A stretch of DNA of 64,000 bases from Syngnathus acus (GCF_901709675.1 NC_051095.1:8149956-8213955), one strand, 5' to 3'. Counted from the stretch's first letter, positions 40,101-52,700 are shown. A program made the numbers and translations. Notes: generated by a model not told the origin, from the letters alone.

Positions 40101-43100
40101 TAGGTAAGTAGTACCAATGCGTTGGATCGAACTTTAGTCAGTTCCGATCATTTTATAGGAGATCGTTTGAGAAACGCGATTGTTTACACTTTGCTGAGGC
40201 TCATGGGAGATTGCGAGGTGAGGCTCGTGAGACTTTGCGGATGGCTAATGCTATTGCGATAGCTGCTATACGTACCAGGCTATTTCATGTCAAAATAGGC
40301 TGCTCTGTTAATGTTTCGAGTAAATCTACGGATCGATATGGAAGGGAAACATAGGTAAGTAGTACCAATGCGTTAGATCGAACTTTAGTCAGTTCCGATC
40401 ATTTTATAGGAGATCGTTTGAGAAACGCGATTGTTTACACTTTGCTGAGGCTCATGGGAGATTGCGAGGTGAGGCTCGTGAGACTTTGCGGATGGCTAAT
40501 GCTATTGCGATAGCTGCTATACGTACCAGGCTATTTCATGCCAAAATAGGCTGCTCTGTTAATGTTTCGAGTAAATCTACGGATCGATATGGAAGGGAAA
40601 CATAGGTAAGTAGTACCAATGCGTTGGATCGAACTTTAGTCAGTTCCGATCATTTTATAGGAGATCGTTTGAGAAACGCGATTGTTTACACTTTGCTGAG
40701 GCTCATGGGAGATTGCGAGGTGAGGCTCGTGAGACTTTGCGGATGGCTAATGCTATTGCGATAGCTGCTATACGTACCAGGCTATTTCATGTCAAAATAG
40801 GCTGCTCTGTTAATGTTTCGAGTAAATCTACGGATCGATATGGAAGGGAAACATAGGTAAGTAGTACCAATGCGTTAGATCGAACTTTAGTCAGTTCCGA
40901 TCATTTTATAGGAGATCGTTTGAGAAACGCGATTGTTTACACTTTGCTGAGGCTCATGGGAGATTGCGAGGTGAGGCTCGTGAGACTTTGCGGATGGCTA
41001 ATGCTATTGCGATAGCTGCTATACGTACCAGGCTATTTCATGCCAAAATAGGCTGCTCTGTTAATGTTTCGAGTAAATCTACGGATCGATATGGAAGGGA
41101 AACATAGGTAAGTAGTACCAATGCGTTGGATCGAACTTTAGTCAGTTCCGATCATTTTATAGGAGATCGTTTGAGAAACGCGATTGTTTACACTTTGCTG
41201 AGGCTCATGGGAGATTGCGAGGTGAGGCTCGTGAGACTTTGCGGATGGCTAATGCTATTGCGATAGCTGCTATACGTACCAGGCTATTTCATGTCAAAAT
41301 AGGCTGCTCTGTTAATGTTTCGAGTAAATCTACGGATCGATATGGAAGGGAAACATAGGTAAGTAGTACCAATGCGTTGGATCGAACTTTAGTCAGTTCC
41401 GATCATTTTATAGGAGATCGTTTGAGAAACGCGATTGTTTACACTTCGCTGAGGCTCGTGAGACTTTGCGGATGGCTAATGCTATTGCGATAGCTGCTAT
41501 ACGTACCAGGCTATTTCATGTCAAAATAGGCTGCTCTGTTAATGTTTCGAGTAATCTACGGATCGATATGGAAGGGAAACATAGGTAAGTAGTACCAATG
41601 CGTTAGATCGAACTTTAGTCAGTTCTGATCATTTTATAGGAGATCGTTTGAGAAACGCGATTGTTTACAGAGGGCTCGTTGGTTATTGGCTAGTGGATGC
41701 ATACCGCAACCCTAGTCAACCTCAGTTTGATGCAGTATAGCTTCTATTTTATGCGCCTTATAAGCCGGTGCGCCTTATATATGGACAAAGTTTTAAAATG
41801 GGCCGTTCATTGAAGGTGCGCCTTATAACCCGGTGCGCCTTTTAGGGCGGAAAATACGGTAATTGATAAATTTACAGTGAGCCGATTAGTCCGCAACTGT
41901 GGAGACAGTAGCAGCAGCAACATAGTGTTCATGCGCTTGATAGTGGAAAAGTACTGATTGGGCAGAAAGGAGAAGAGAGCAATGCATTGTGAAAATTCTC
42001 CAGTATTAGCCTACACAAGATTATCTAACCGATGGTTTATGACAAGCTTGAGCCAGCCGTAGTTTTATGCAAAAGTAAGTAGATAAGACTTTTGCCAGTC
42101 AAAGTGCATTAGGTGCATGCAAAATTTTTTATTTCTGCTGGTACTGGCCTGAGCATGATACTATCTACCGGTACTAGGAACCGACGTCCGTCTCTCTTGT
42201 CACTCGTTGACCTTTTAGTCGACACTCTGTGAGGCTGTGAAAGGACCCGTTGACATGGCATGAGACAAACTTGTGGCCTGATTATGGACAGATCGGGTCA
42301 TGCCATGCAAAGCAGACTACACCCTGAGCCTGGGGCTGCTTGACTTTCCATCTCTTTGTCACTGTGCTGTATGGATACATCATAAGAATGTTGTGGTTAA
42401 TACTCCATGATGCTTTAAATGATATTTTTGTGTATTATGTTCAAGCTTCTTTATGTCAGCACATGTCGTGAAGAAGGTTTTTACAAGATTTGCAGGTCAT
42501 GATTGAGTTTTGAATGGCTTATTCTTACAACGGTGCTTTGTCGCAAACTCGGAAACTAATATTTGTCAAGATGGTATCCTATCCAAAGCTTGTAACAAGA
42601 GCTTAACACATTTCATTATGAGAGCAGACTAGTTATAAATTGTGACAAATCTAGCTCAATTTTCAGAATGGCATAAAATGACACAATTCTCGAGTTCAAG
42701 TATATATATATATATATGTGGCTGTGTGAAAGTCTTGACCTGATGTACTGTAATCCCTATTGCCATGAATTCTTTTTTTCTTCTCGGTGTGTGTGGGGGG
42801 AAACAGACCAAGCAGGAAAAAACGTCTACCTCATCCGGGCGACAGCGCCCGCCCTCCCCGTCCATCCCCATGGGACGCACCCGCTCACCATCCCCCGCCC
42901 CAAAACCATCTCCAAAGAGGACTCCTTCTCCAGCAGCTTCAAAGTAAGAAGATAAGCAGATGTTATGTTCACGTCGCCTTTTCCGAGTGACCTTGCAACA
43001 TGAATTGACTCTGGAAAATTCGAGTGATATTTGATGGACAGTTGAGCGCGGCGTGCTTTCAGTGTAATTAGCGGACACCAGCACAATGTACGTATGAGTG

Positions 43101-46100
43101 GAGACAAGAGCTTTAGTGTTGATGTATTTGAAGCCTTGTTTTGTGTACTTGGCCTTTTTTTTTTTTTTTAATCATTTAAACTCTGCAGTGTTATTAACAA
43201 CACTGTAGTGCCAAACTTTGAAGACATTCATTTTCACTTAACAGAGCATCTAATGAGCATGGTTTCTTCTGACAGGCAAAATTCAAAGGCGCGCCCACCC
43301 TCCCCAGCAGCGAAGCAAAGCACCCCATCCCCTCAGCCGACATCTGCTAAACCCCCTCCGATCCAGAAACCAGCTCTGACCCCCCCAGGGCCCCCTACCC
43401 TGCGAAAGAGGGACTCCCGCTCAAAGGACATGTTGCTACCCTTACAGCCTGGCTTGGCACACTCGTCCGACTCGAGCAAATCCAAAGAGAAAGACGGTGA
43501 GCATCCCGGCATCGAGCCCACGGTATCATGCCATTATGTCTGTTTATTGTTATCAAGTTGGAATTTCACTTAAGATAATTCTAAACAAACAGAAGCATAA
43601 AACCACGTTTTTATTCATTGCCACTGATTGCCAGCCCATTTCCCGGCCATTGTGTACTTTTGTTTGCGTCTGGTGTACAGTGATGTGGCAGTCAATCTCA
43701 GTGGAGCAGCTCCAGCAAATCCCAGCTGCTGTCACTTCCCGTCCCACATTAGAGTTGTTGATACTGCCACCATCTGGACAGAGTTGTGCTCTGCAATATA
43801 CAGGGTCATCATTTCAAACATCTGAGTCCTAGGCAAATGAAATTGAATTGGTCTCGTGAATGAAAGATTTATTTCTCAAAATTCACTCAACAGTCAAACT
43901 ATGGAAATACATAGAAAAATTCCCTATTGGTTTATTCCATAAGAACAAAAAATGTCACTAAAGATAACGTGAATAGAATATGCTGCTTCCAAATGAATTT
44001 AACCTTTGACCCTGAAGATGTTAACAAAATCCTCAGGTTCCAATGTCACCTTTACACTAAGGTACAAAGCTATTTTTATTTTATTTTATTCAGACCTGGG
44101 AAGTTAGATTCATGCGGCTGTAATGTTTGGTTAACTTCTAGCATCGGAAGGGGGGGGGGGGGGGGGGGAAACTTGTGACATGTGATGACCATAAACTTTG
44201 AGAAGTGTGTAATGCATTTAGATAATCTCTGCTAAGCTTTTTTTATATTATAGATAAGCTTTTGCAACATACAAACCAGTGCAATGTCTTTGACAAAGTT
44301 CAGCATAATCATGCCCTGAAATCAGACTCAACTCGATGTGGAATTGAGTAAATTGTGAAAAAGAAATCTAACTGCTATTTACTGTGACATTTTTTGAGGG
44401 GACTGTGCTGGGACATTTAGCGAGTGCAAATTGGCTAAATAAAGTGTGGGAAACACTGGACTACAACTATAATGTTAAAGCAGAAATCATTCACCCTGCA
44501 TTTTTTGTCTTTCCTCCCTTTCAGATTCTAAGGCTGGAACCAATTCTGCTGCTGAGGCAGCCAAACTCTTGGCAGAGCACCGCAGACAGATGCGTGAGCA
44601 GAAAGAGAAAGATGAGCAGCTCAGAATACAGCGGGAGGAGGAGGAGAAGTGAGCAGTTTTAATATTGCCTCATGTGGAGCATCATCAGTGTCTTCTTTCG
44701 TCTTCTCAAATGTAAGTATGAAAGTGAAGGATAAAGCTCTTTGGTTTGCTCTTGAAGGCTCAGGAAAGAAGAGGAGGAGCGCCTGGCAGAGGAGGCCCGG
44801 CTGAAGCGCCAAGAGGAGGAAAAGAAGCTGGCGGAGGAAAGAAAAGTGAAGGAAGAGGAGGAGGCCCTAAGAGCAGAGGAAGAGAGGGAGCGACTGGAGG
44901 CAGAGGAGGCTCTGAAGCAGGCGGAACTGCAGAAGGAGCGGGAGGAGGCCGAGGCCAAGGCCCTAGAGGAGGCCGAGAGGGTCCGCCAGGAGCGCGACCG
45001 CATCATGCAGCAGAACCAACAAGAGCGGATGGAAAGGAAGAAGGTAATCACTGCAGATTATCATCCATACGGTAGAAATTCCATATGTGATATAAAGAGA
45101 AAAAACTATCTGGTGTTTCAGAGAATTGAAGAAATAATGAAGAGGACTAGGAAAGGGGATGGAAATGACTTTAAGGTGGGAAATTGATGACACTCTAGTA
45201 GGGACCTTGACAAAATAGTCATTTACAAGTGTTGTCACTCTTACGCAGAGGGATGACGACAAGGATCAGGATGACAATGAAGATGGAATGGACCCCTTTG
45301 ATGCAAAGAGTATGTTCTCATTAGTACCACTTTCTGGTGTCCAAAATCCGCCCTGCAGCACACTAAGTCAATCTTGAAATTGGAAACAATATCACAGCTT
45401 ATTCATCGGCGTAGTACAAGGTTGAAAACAACCGGAAGCAGATCAATACCTTTGGCAGACACGTGTTCTTAGTTCTCCTGCAAAATGTTGTCCAGGCCTC
45501 GAGTTGGCAAAACTGTGATGAATTCATTTGTGTTGGACATACAAGAAAACATCCCAAATCTGTATCAGAATAGAAAAGCGGCGGGATTATATTTCTACTG
45601 TTTATATCAAATAAATGTCACATCAATTGACTAAAACAGGTGAACATTTGTTTACTATGAATCTGGTGCCTTTTATAGGTGAAAGCCAAATGGGCGACCT
45701 TGCCATGGAGATGCACGGCTGTGGCGATGGAGTGCCACAAAGAGAAGAACCCGTGGGTTGCCTGAACGGAAGAGGGGAAGCGGACGACAAGGAGAACAAC
45801 AACGCCCCGGACGAGACTCAGGCAGTCAGGTATGATGGCGGCCTTGAAACATTCTGATCTCCCCACTAAATCACAGCATTGTTGATGTTTGGAACATCTC
45901 ATGCTCACCAGAACCTTCAGTTCATTCTCCAACCCTACAAAGCCTTTTTAAATCTGTAACGCTTAACGGCGGATCGATTGGAGCACTCGCTTTCACGTAA
46001 GCTTTGTAGGCAGTGGATTTAATCATTGGAATGCAAGCAAGCGCCGTTAACTGGCCTAACTCATGACCAAACATTCCACAAGACAGCATTGTTCGTTGTC

Positions 46101-46791
46101 CACGTCCTGGGTTTGTTTGTTTAGCTCCCTTTTAGTCCATTTAAATCATTAACACAGAATTAGAAAGCCTTGATCAATTTATTCACGAATTGACTCCGTT
46201 TAAAATGATTAACTTACAGTTAATCACACTGGCCTACCTCTCTCCAGTCTAGTTCAAAAGAGCCGGCTGGCGGAAGGCTCGGAGTTCCTGAACGAGCAGG
46301 ACTCGGCCAAAGTGGAGCTGGTGCCGGGCCTGGGCGGGAAGTCCAACCAGTGGAGCTTCGAGGAGCTCATGGACCGTAACGCCAAGACTCACGCCCTCAT
46401 CGGGGCTGAAGATTGTAGCCCGGTCCTGATTAACTGCGATGGGACGGACGGGACCAAAGGAAGCCCCGTGAACTCGCTGCATTCCTCCAGTCAAGCCATA
46501 GAGGCTCTTTCAGGTGAGCAGAGTATTCCTGTCTGCTTGATGGAAGTGACTCATCTCAAGCCATCATAGTTCAGTTCCAATAACCCATCCTCTTTCTCGT
46601 CATCGTCTCGCTATTTCACCAGTCGCTTATATTTTGTTCACATTGTTCTCTTTGCTCAAGTTTGCTAGTTTTGCCCTCGGAGAACCTTTCAGATGTTGCC
46701 ACCTGGAAGAACTGACGTTATGATCAAGTGTCGAGTCCAAATGATTTTAAACGGCACACTGCTCTCTTCTCATCTATTTTCAGAGATTTGA
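25149..46791 (+). CDS. map7d3: MAP7 domain-containing protein 3, 20 coding exons
   Basis: Exons: 25149-25194, 30239-30337, 30601-30681, 31281-31444, 31564-31675, 32294-32377, 33204-33308, 34173-34265, 34769-34867, 36971-37096, 38950-39089, 42807-42943, 43276-43496, 44525-44648, 44758-45043, 45122-45175, 45249-45309, 45679-45829, 46248-46513, 46784-46791; 818 aa in frame. MAP7-family proteins bind the microtubule lattice through an N-terminal coiled coil and recruit kinesin-1 through a C-terminal one. Family signatures: RVDDRLRVAKERREE, a Glu/Arg-rich helix, MRRTLERSQ with QKRWSWGG, ITKRLSSSSATLVKTPDK and ISRLLTPTQASLARSKSAAA. A Pro/Ser-rich linker leads to the second coiled coil (LLAEHRRQMREQKEKDEQ to RIEEIMKRTRK) and an acidic tail ending LSEI, comparable with AEVI in MAP7. 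Linkage between adgrg4 and fhl1 identifies D3 rather than D1 or D2. Intron 3 starts with GC instead of GT. Confidence 0.93.
25195..30238. other. map7d3 intron 1 (5 kb)
   Basis: Mostly unique AT-rich sequence with no exon that joins in frame. An A run lies at 29631-29654. No other gene is supported here. Confidence 0.5.
34868..36970. other. map7d3 intron 9
   Basis: No coding exon is supported. A T/C-rich tract precedes the next exon (36840-36935) and includes its polypyrimidine region. The neighbouring introns 37097-38949 and 33309-34172 are likewise without recognised features, except a worn hAT-MITE fragment at 33411-33475. Confidence 0.4.
39522..41859. mobile_element. TIR element with TA flanks carrying an internal satellite
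   Basis: Perfect 28-bp terminal inverted repeats, starting CCGTATTTTCCGCCC at the left (39522-39549) and its exact complement at the right (41832-41859), are flanked by TA dinucleotides (39520-39521 and 41860-41861). Subterminal copies of GTGCGCCTTATA occur at both ends. There is no transposase frame. TA flanks suggest a Tc1/mariner-like mechanism, but the family is not confirmed. Its interior is largely the tandem array at 39779-41672. It lies in map7d3 intron 11 (39090-42806), away from both splice sites. Confidence 0.85.
39779..41672. repeat. 251-bp tandem satellite, about 7.6 copies
   Basis: Units begin at CTATTTCATG: 39779, 40029, 40280, 40531, 40782, 41033, 41284 and 41511 (partial). 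The period is 250-251 bp, except the seventh copy, which has a 24-bp deletion (227 bp). Identity between units looks very high by eye. A diagnostic base alternates, GTTAGATCG in copies 1, 3, 5 and 8 against GTTGGATCG in copies 2, 4, 6 and 7. CATGCCAAA marks only copies 4 and 6. Confidence 0.95.
44150..44168 (+). repeat. 19-base poly(G) run
   Basis: Nineteen consecutive G lie in map7d3 intron 13. The tract can form a G-quadruplex on the sense strand of the transcript. It is also a likely length-error site in sequencing. Confidence 0.9.
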
Positions 46792-49436
46792 TGCTGCACC
46801 CACCTCAAAGCCCCCCACTGTTACATTCAACTTCCTGAGCTCAGCGGAAAAGTTTCTAAACAGCTTCCTCTCCCAATTTATTCCAGTGGGAGGAGGCCAA
46901 GGTGAAATGTAAAGACCTTGCTCGCCCCAAGTGCTTAAGCGTCTCATCGACAAGATGACCAAAGCTTCAGGGAAATTCCACGTTCCTCCTCCTCCTCCTC
47001 GTGTCAGGTCTACTTCTTTGTCTTCTTCCTTGTGGTGTCGCAGATGTTTTTAAAGCATTTCTTTGTGTGTCTTTGTCAGGGGTTTGCTGTTGTAATTTAT
47101 GAATTAATTTTGGCTTCCTTATTATTTGTTGTTTGGAGACATACGCCTCTTGTACGGGAGCGTTTTCGGTGTGCAATGACGTTAAAGACGTCCTGTCTCT
47201 CTGGGATTTTGGCCCATGGCTCTTCTAAATTTACTTGACCGACTGCTGCTTTTTTGGCAGCGTCTGATAATTATGGCCTTACCCGTGTTTTATTGTTGTT
47301 TTTTTTCACAACTATATTTTGGGTGTGGAGTTACAAAAGCGGGATTGCTTCTGCCCTGGTTGCTCATGCGCACATGCGCTGTCATGTGTGAAGTGTGGAA
47401 AGCTGTTTGAACATTTATTTAATACCCTAATCAGCCAACTTAAGGTTCATTTACTGTTGTGCTCCCCTCATACGTACTTGTAAACATTTCTTCCCACTTA
47501 TCCTGACAATTTTGATCTACCGATACCCAATTAAACATTATTAATTAACTGTGCTGCTCTCGTAACACTTACCAAGCCCAACTAGTATGTCATGCGCCGG
47601 TAGCCTCTTTGTGGAGTATGTTTAGGTTTATGTACTAGTATGTGCCTTGTCCTCAATTGTAAAGACATTTTAGTGCACAAGTAGAAAGACGAGCTAGCGC
47701 TCACTCGTCCTCCAAGTGAGGACAAAATGTGTCCTTAAAGCCATTTGAGGGGCTACTATTGCATTATCAGAGAGCCATGATCCATTTACTAGTGTTCTCG
47801 TTGGCCCTCATGGTAGAAATAATGTTCAAGCAGCTTTCCATACATAAAGAAAGGGCTGTCATGGCTTGAGACGCCCTGCCTTGCAGTCTGTTATTGGCCA
47901 CAGGGGGGCACAGCAGGCATGCGTAAGTTTCTGTAACAACTCGTAACTGTTGCTGTTGAGGACGCAGTTGGCTTGATTGAAAATTGTGTACATTTTTATC
48001 TGGAGCTTCTGTTTACTAACAAGATGCTTCTAGTTTACGGCAGTCTGTTCATTTCACCCAAAAAAAGTAACAAATATTCAGGAAGCTTTCCATCTTTTAA
48101 CTGTCACATTGCTCTGTTCAGTTGTCTTGTCGTCTGCACACGCTAGCTGCTAAACATTTTTGTGAAATATCGCATTTCAGCTGTTTTTTATTTAATGACA
48201 CCTGGCTGTTTATATATGAATATACAGTTCTGCATATACATATTTAAGTGTTTGTATATGAAGTCAGTGTTAGGCTAATGAAGCCACGATGTTGGCCGAG
48301 CAGCGACTCTGAAAGCGGCCTACAACTTTGAGCCTTCAGCCGATTCTGCGGTTAAAATCTTGAATTTGTCGACGGGGTTGTGTTTGGTGTTCACACCCTC
48401 TCACCAACCCAATGTAAGGACCTGAGTGGGCTTTAAGAATCCAAGACTTTCGCCATCAAGCCGTCCTCCATGTTTTTGTCGTCGCTACATTTGTCAGGGC
48501 ACGTCGTGTGACCTTTTTCATGTTCGGCTGCATGACACTTCCAGGACGGGCTCTGTTGGCGCCTCTGCTCGTCAGCGCTTCCTGCTGGAGGGAGGCTGAC
48601 ACCGTTTTCCCCTTGATCAGATAATACATATACATGCGTACATAGTGAGCTGTTTATTTCCATATCCCTGACAATGATATTCTCTTTGACCTTATAACAA
48701 CACTGGCATACTATTGGGACAAAGTACATGTTCCTACTGAGGAAAAACTAGTAGACATCTGTGTGCTACAACCACCTTTTAATTCATATGCTTGATAAGG
48801 CGGCTACTACAGTGCCTTGTAGTGGTGCTTGCAGTAAATAGTTTAAGGTTTAATCATGTACTACTAGGCCAAAAGTAGCATTAGCAGTAAAAAAAATAAA
48901 GAAAAAATAGATTTGAATTGCTGAGTTGTCTCAATACGTCAGTGAGGTCAAAGCATTGTAGTGTCCCTAGTACCTCGTGTCTTACTAGTATTTTCTTTTC
49001 CCCCCATAATGGTACAACATTTTCACACACCAGTAGCACAACTTTGCCAGACTAGTACTAATAGTGAATGTTAAGAAGGTAGCACGGGTAGCACACACTT
49101 GTCAACTAGTGTACGGTTTAGCTTCACTTGTTACTTGGAGTTGACTTACTAGTAAGGACTAAGAGCGCACCAATACATTGATTCAGGATGTGGAATAAAT
49201 ACTCAAATGGCTTTCCGTTTAGTTTCTAGATAGCACTGTGCCTTAGAGGTTTAGAATTTTTAATGTTGCTGTTAACTACGTTTTTTTTTTTAAGTTTGTC
49301 TTTACCTTGGCCTCTGACAATCAAGTCCTTTGTGAATAAAAAAGCCCACCCAGCAATTATTATGAGCCTGCCCCTAAGTAACATTTGTACTGTAAATATA
49401 TTTGTGTTCTGAGATGTTATATAAACTGTTAATAAA
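46792..49436 (+). other. map7d3 3' UTR / downstream region
   Basis: A long AT-rich non-coding stretch follows the stop at 46789-46791. A canonical AATAAA at 49431-49436 is the best polyadenylation signal. Other AATAAA-like hexamers occur near 48894 and 49335, so shorter 3' ends are possible. The open frames within it have no recognisable homology. The part from about 48560 onward belongs to the segment that is duplicated to the right. Confidence 0.5.
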
Positions 49437-49476
49437 GTCTCGCAAAACTAGACTTGAGATTGCAATTGTCTTTATT
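49431..49476. terminator. convergent poly(A) signals of map7d3 (+) and fhl1 (-)
   Basis: AATAAA on the plus strand at 49431-49436 and AATAAA on the minus strand (TTTATT at 49471-49476) lie 34 bp apart and face each other. In the duplicated copy the minus-strand signal is kept (50671-50676), while the plus-strand one has decayed to AATGAA, as expected if only the left copy ends map7d3. Confidence 0.7.
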
Positions 49477-49743
49477 CATGTTTAAGCATTTTATTTTCCA
49501 ACTTCACAACTCTTGAATACATGGGCTGCAAATTAGATTTCAACTTTTGAAACCACTCGCCAAACAGAAAAAAGCACTACAAAAAGAGACTGTGTATGCA
49601 TATTCAAACTGATTATTGATTAATTGATTTTGCATTTTTGCGGTGTCAGCTATACGAGAGTTACATCTCTGACTTCTTGTTAATCTTTTTCAGAGGGAGT
49701 CAGATGCCATTTCTTTATGGTCGTGACCACTTGGAAAGCCATC

Positions 49744-52700
49744 TCACAGCTTAGCACAGTTGGGGCAGTAGATGTTGTCCCCGGTGAGGACAAAGCGCTT
49801 GCTGGCCAAGGACAGGCAGCACTTCTTGCAGTTGAAGCAATACTCGTGCCAGGAGAACTTCTCGTAGTTCACCACGTTGGTGCCGCGGCCGAACCCTGCG
49901 GACACGTGTTGACGTCAGATAACGTTAAAAAAATATTTACCAAGATTACAATGATTGCTTGAATTATACAAGTCGGGGACAATCACGTTTTATTAATCAC
50001 ATTGTACTGTGGTTGTAAAAGATATTTCTAATCGGAGCATTTGTTTTTGGGCAGGATGCAATTGTTTACAGGAGCACATGTTCTAGAAGGCCACCGTGGT
50101 TTGTGACCCCGCTCGCACGGAATGTGATGATGTTTGGCAATTGATGTTAAATCGGAATCGGTGAGAATGAAATATGACCGGCCACTGAAGTCATTATTGG
50201 ACAATAAGGTGACAACTCTATTCAATTAAATTTCCACTTCTACTCCATTTGAAACATGTAGACTGTGCTGAACAATAACCCCTTTTAAATCTTACCCCTT
50301 ATTTTCCGTTACTCGTTAGCACCGCCTGCTGGAGGAAGGCTGCCAGCGCTGACCGCTAGATCGGGTAGTTTGACCCACTAAATACTCCAATAGCTTCCCT
50401 AGCTTGTACCGTTCAATTACCAGATAGCACAGTGCCTTAGATGGTTTACAGTTTTTAATGTTACTATTTACTAGCGTTTATTTTCAATGTGCCCTTATTT
50501 CGATCTGATAATCACATCCTCTGTGAATAAAACAAAAAATCCCACCCGGCAACTATTACCAATCTGTCGCCAAATAACATTTGGACTATAAATATATCTT
50601 CAAGTGTTCTGAGATGATATATAACTTGTTAATGAAGTCTTGCAAAACTAGACTTGAGATTGCAACCGTCTTTATTCATGTTTATTTTCCAATTTCACAA
50701 CTCTTGAATACATGAGCTGCTTAAATTTCAGCTTTAAGCGCTACAATTGAAACCACTCACCAAGCAAAGAAAGAAAAGCACTGCATGCCAAAAAGACTGT
50801 ATGCCTGCATGCAGGGATGGACAGCAGACTACGCTATTTCGCCTTTTGAAAACAGGAGCCATCCTGATTTAAAATGCTATTTGCATTTTACTGTCGATAG
50901 AAAACTTACATGCAAGACCTTCATTCAAATTTGGTCATTCCTTTTTCAATTCGGATTGTTCTATCGATAAATTGAATAATTGCAGTTACACCCCAAAACG
51001 TTTTGTACCCTCTGACTCCATTTTTTGTGATCATCTTTTTTCGAGGGAGTCAGATGCAATTTCTTTAGGAGTGTAACCACTTTGAAAGCCATTCAAACTT
51101 TAGCACAGAGCAGGCAGTACATGTTGTCCCCGGTTTGGACAAAGCGCTTGTTGGCCAAGGACTTGTTGCACTTCTTGCAGATGAAGCAAGACGAGTGCCA
51201 GGAGAAGTTCTCGTGGTTCACCACGCTGTTGCTGCCCAACCCTGTGCCTGCGGAGACGCGTTGACGTCAGACAACGTTGACAAATGCTTACCATTAACCA
51301 AGGTTACAATGATTGATTGAATTATACAAGTCAGGGACAATCACACGTTTTGTTGATGGTTATAAAAGAGATTGGAATCGGAGCATCTGTTTTGGGGAAA
51401 GAATACGATTGTTTGCAGGAGCACCCACTAAAGAAGGCCAGCCATTTGCGATCTATTGATACGGGATGCGATGACATCACCCGTAGACACAGACTTGGCG
51501 GCAAAGGAAACAAGGTAAAACAGAACATCCAGTTTTAGAATAATAATCTTTCCCATGACTCTGACCTGCTGGAGATTGCAGCTTTTGAGCATTTGCCCTC
51601 CCTTTGTGACAGTTTTGGCACTTTAATTAATCGAGAACATCTGACCGGCTTCTAAAGTCATTTTTTGTTGGCCCTACTGACAAACGCCTGTTATTAGCCA
51701 ACCACTCTATTCCATTAAAGACTAACGTAATTCCTCCCTTATGGTGCCTTTTTCCGCACTAGAAAAAAAGAAAAATTGCCAAATCACTCTAATTTATTTT
51801 TGGTTTTTTTTCCCCCCATATTACGCAAGTACGAAACATCATTGCTGTTGTCGTGTGATGTTGCAGAAACGAAGAAAAAAGAAAGATTCGCCGACTGTCT
51901 CTGACGTTTATCGAGTGTGTCAACGTGGTGAAATGGCGCCCTGGGAACTTTGGGAACTATCTCTTGCCATCTGGGGAACCCACTCAACATGACATGAGGT
52001 AAGCCATGTTTGATTTTATTTACATCCGTTTCCTTGTTCTTCGCTCCAACGATGCTTAGGTGAACAAATTAAAGAATTGATTAACAAAACAAATGAAATC
52101 ATTTCCCCAGCAGTGATCTGGCTTTCATGGTCTGACCTGTGATGGGGTTCTTGCATCCGTGGCACTTCTTGGCCACGTCGCTCTTGTAGCATTGCACGCA
52201 GTAGAAGGCGTCCTCGTGGGGGGTGAAGCGAGTGCCAGTGAGGGGCTTGCGGCAGGTGGTGCACACAAAACACTCGGAGTGCCAGGGATGTTCCTGGTAG
52301 CTGATGCCTCCAGAGGTGATGGGCTGGGAAGGAAACAATCACGTTACACAAAATGGTCAGTATTTTTCAGTGCACCATTTTGATTTCACTTCATTATTGT
52401 TAAGACAATCTTGCTGGTCACATAAAATAACGTGTCGGTCCGCATTTGGCACTCAGGCCTTGAATTTGACGCCCCTTTTCTTCCCACCCTCCCAAGAAAT
52501 ATTGGCTGTACCTCCTTGCAGTGGAAGCACATCTTGGCAAACTTCTTTTCATGGCAGGCGGTGCAGAAGATATCGTCACCCTTGGTCAGGAAGCTCTGCG
52601 TGCGGATTGGCTGCTTGCACTCAAAGCAGGTAAAGCACTCCTCATGCCACACCTTTTTCTTGTACTCCACATTCTTAGCGCCTGCCACACACACACAGTG

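Larger units (their letters stand above)
48560..51730. repeat. tandem segmental duplication of the fhl1 3' end
   Basis: The left copy runs from about 48560 to 50260 and the right copy from about 50310 to 51730, aligned by eye. Shared blocks include GATAGCAC.GTGCCTTAGA, AAACTAGACTTGAGATTGCAA, the terminal exon, and the upstream intron block with TTACAATGATTG and GGAGCA. The left copy has roughly 590 bp (48610-49195) with no match in the right copy. The unit includes the tail of the map7d3 3' region. Confidence 0.88.

Noticed and set aside
39779-41672. CRISPR or tandem gene cluster
   Set aside because: The 251-bp units are contiguous, without unique spacers, and carry no conserved open frame across copies. 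It is satellite DNA inside a TIR element.
44659-45051. Serine-rich minus-strand frame
   Set aside because: It is the antisense shadow of the Glu-rich map7d3 coiled-coil exon.
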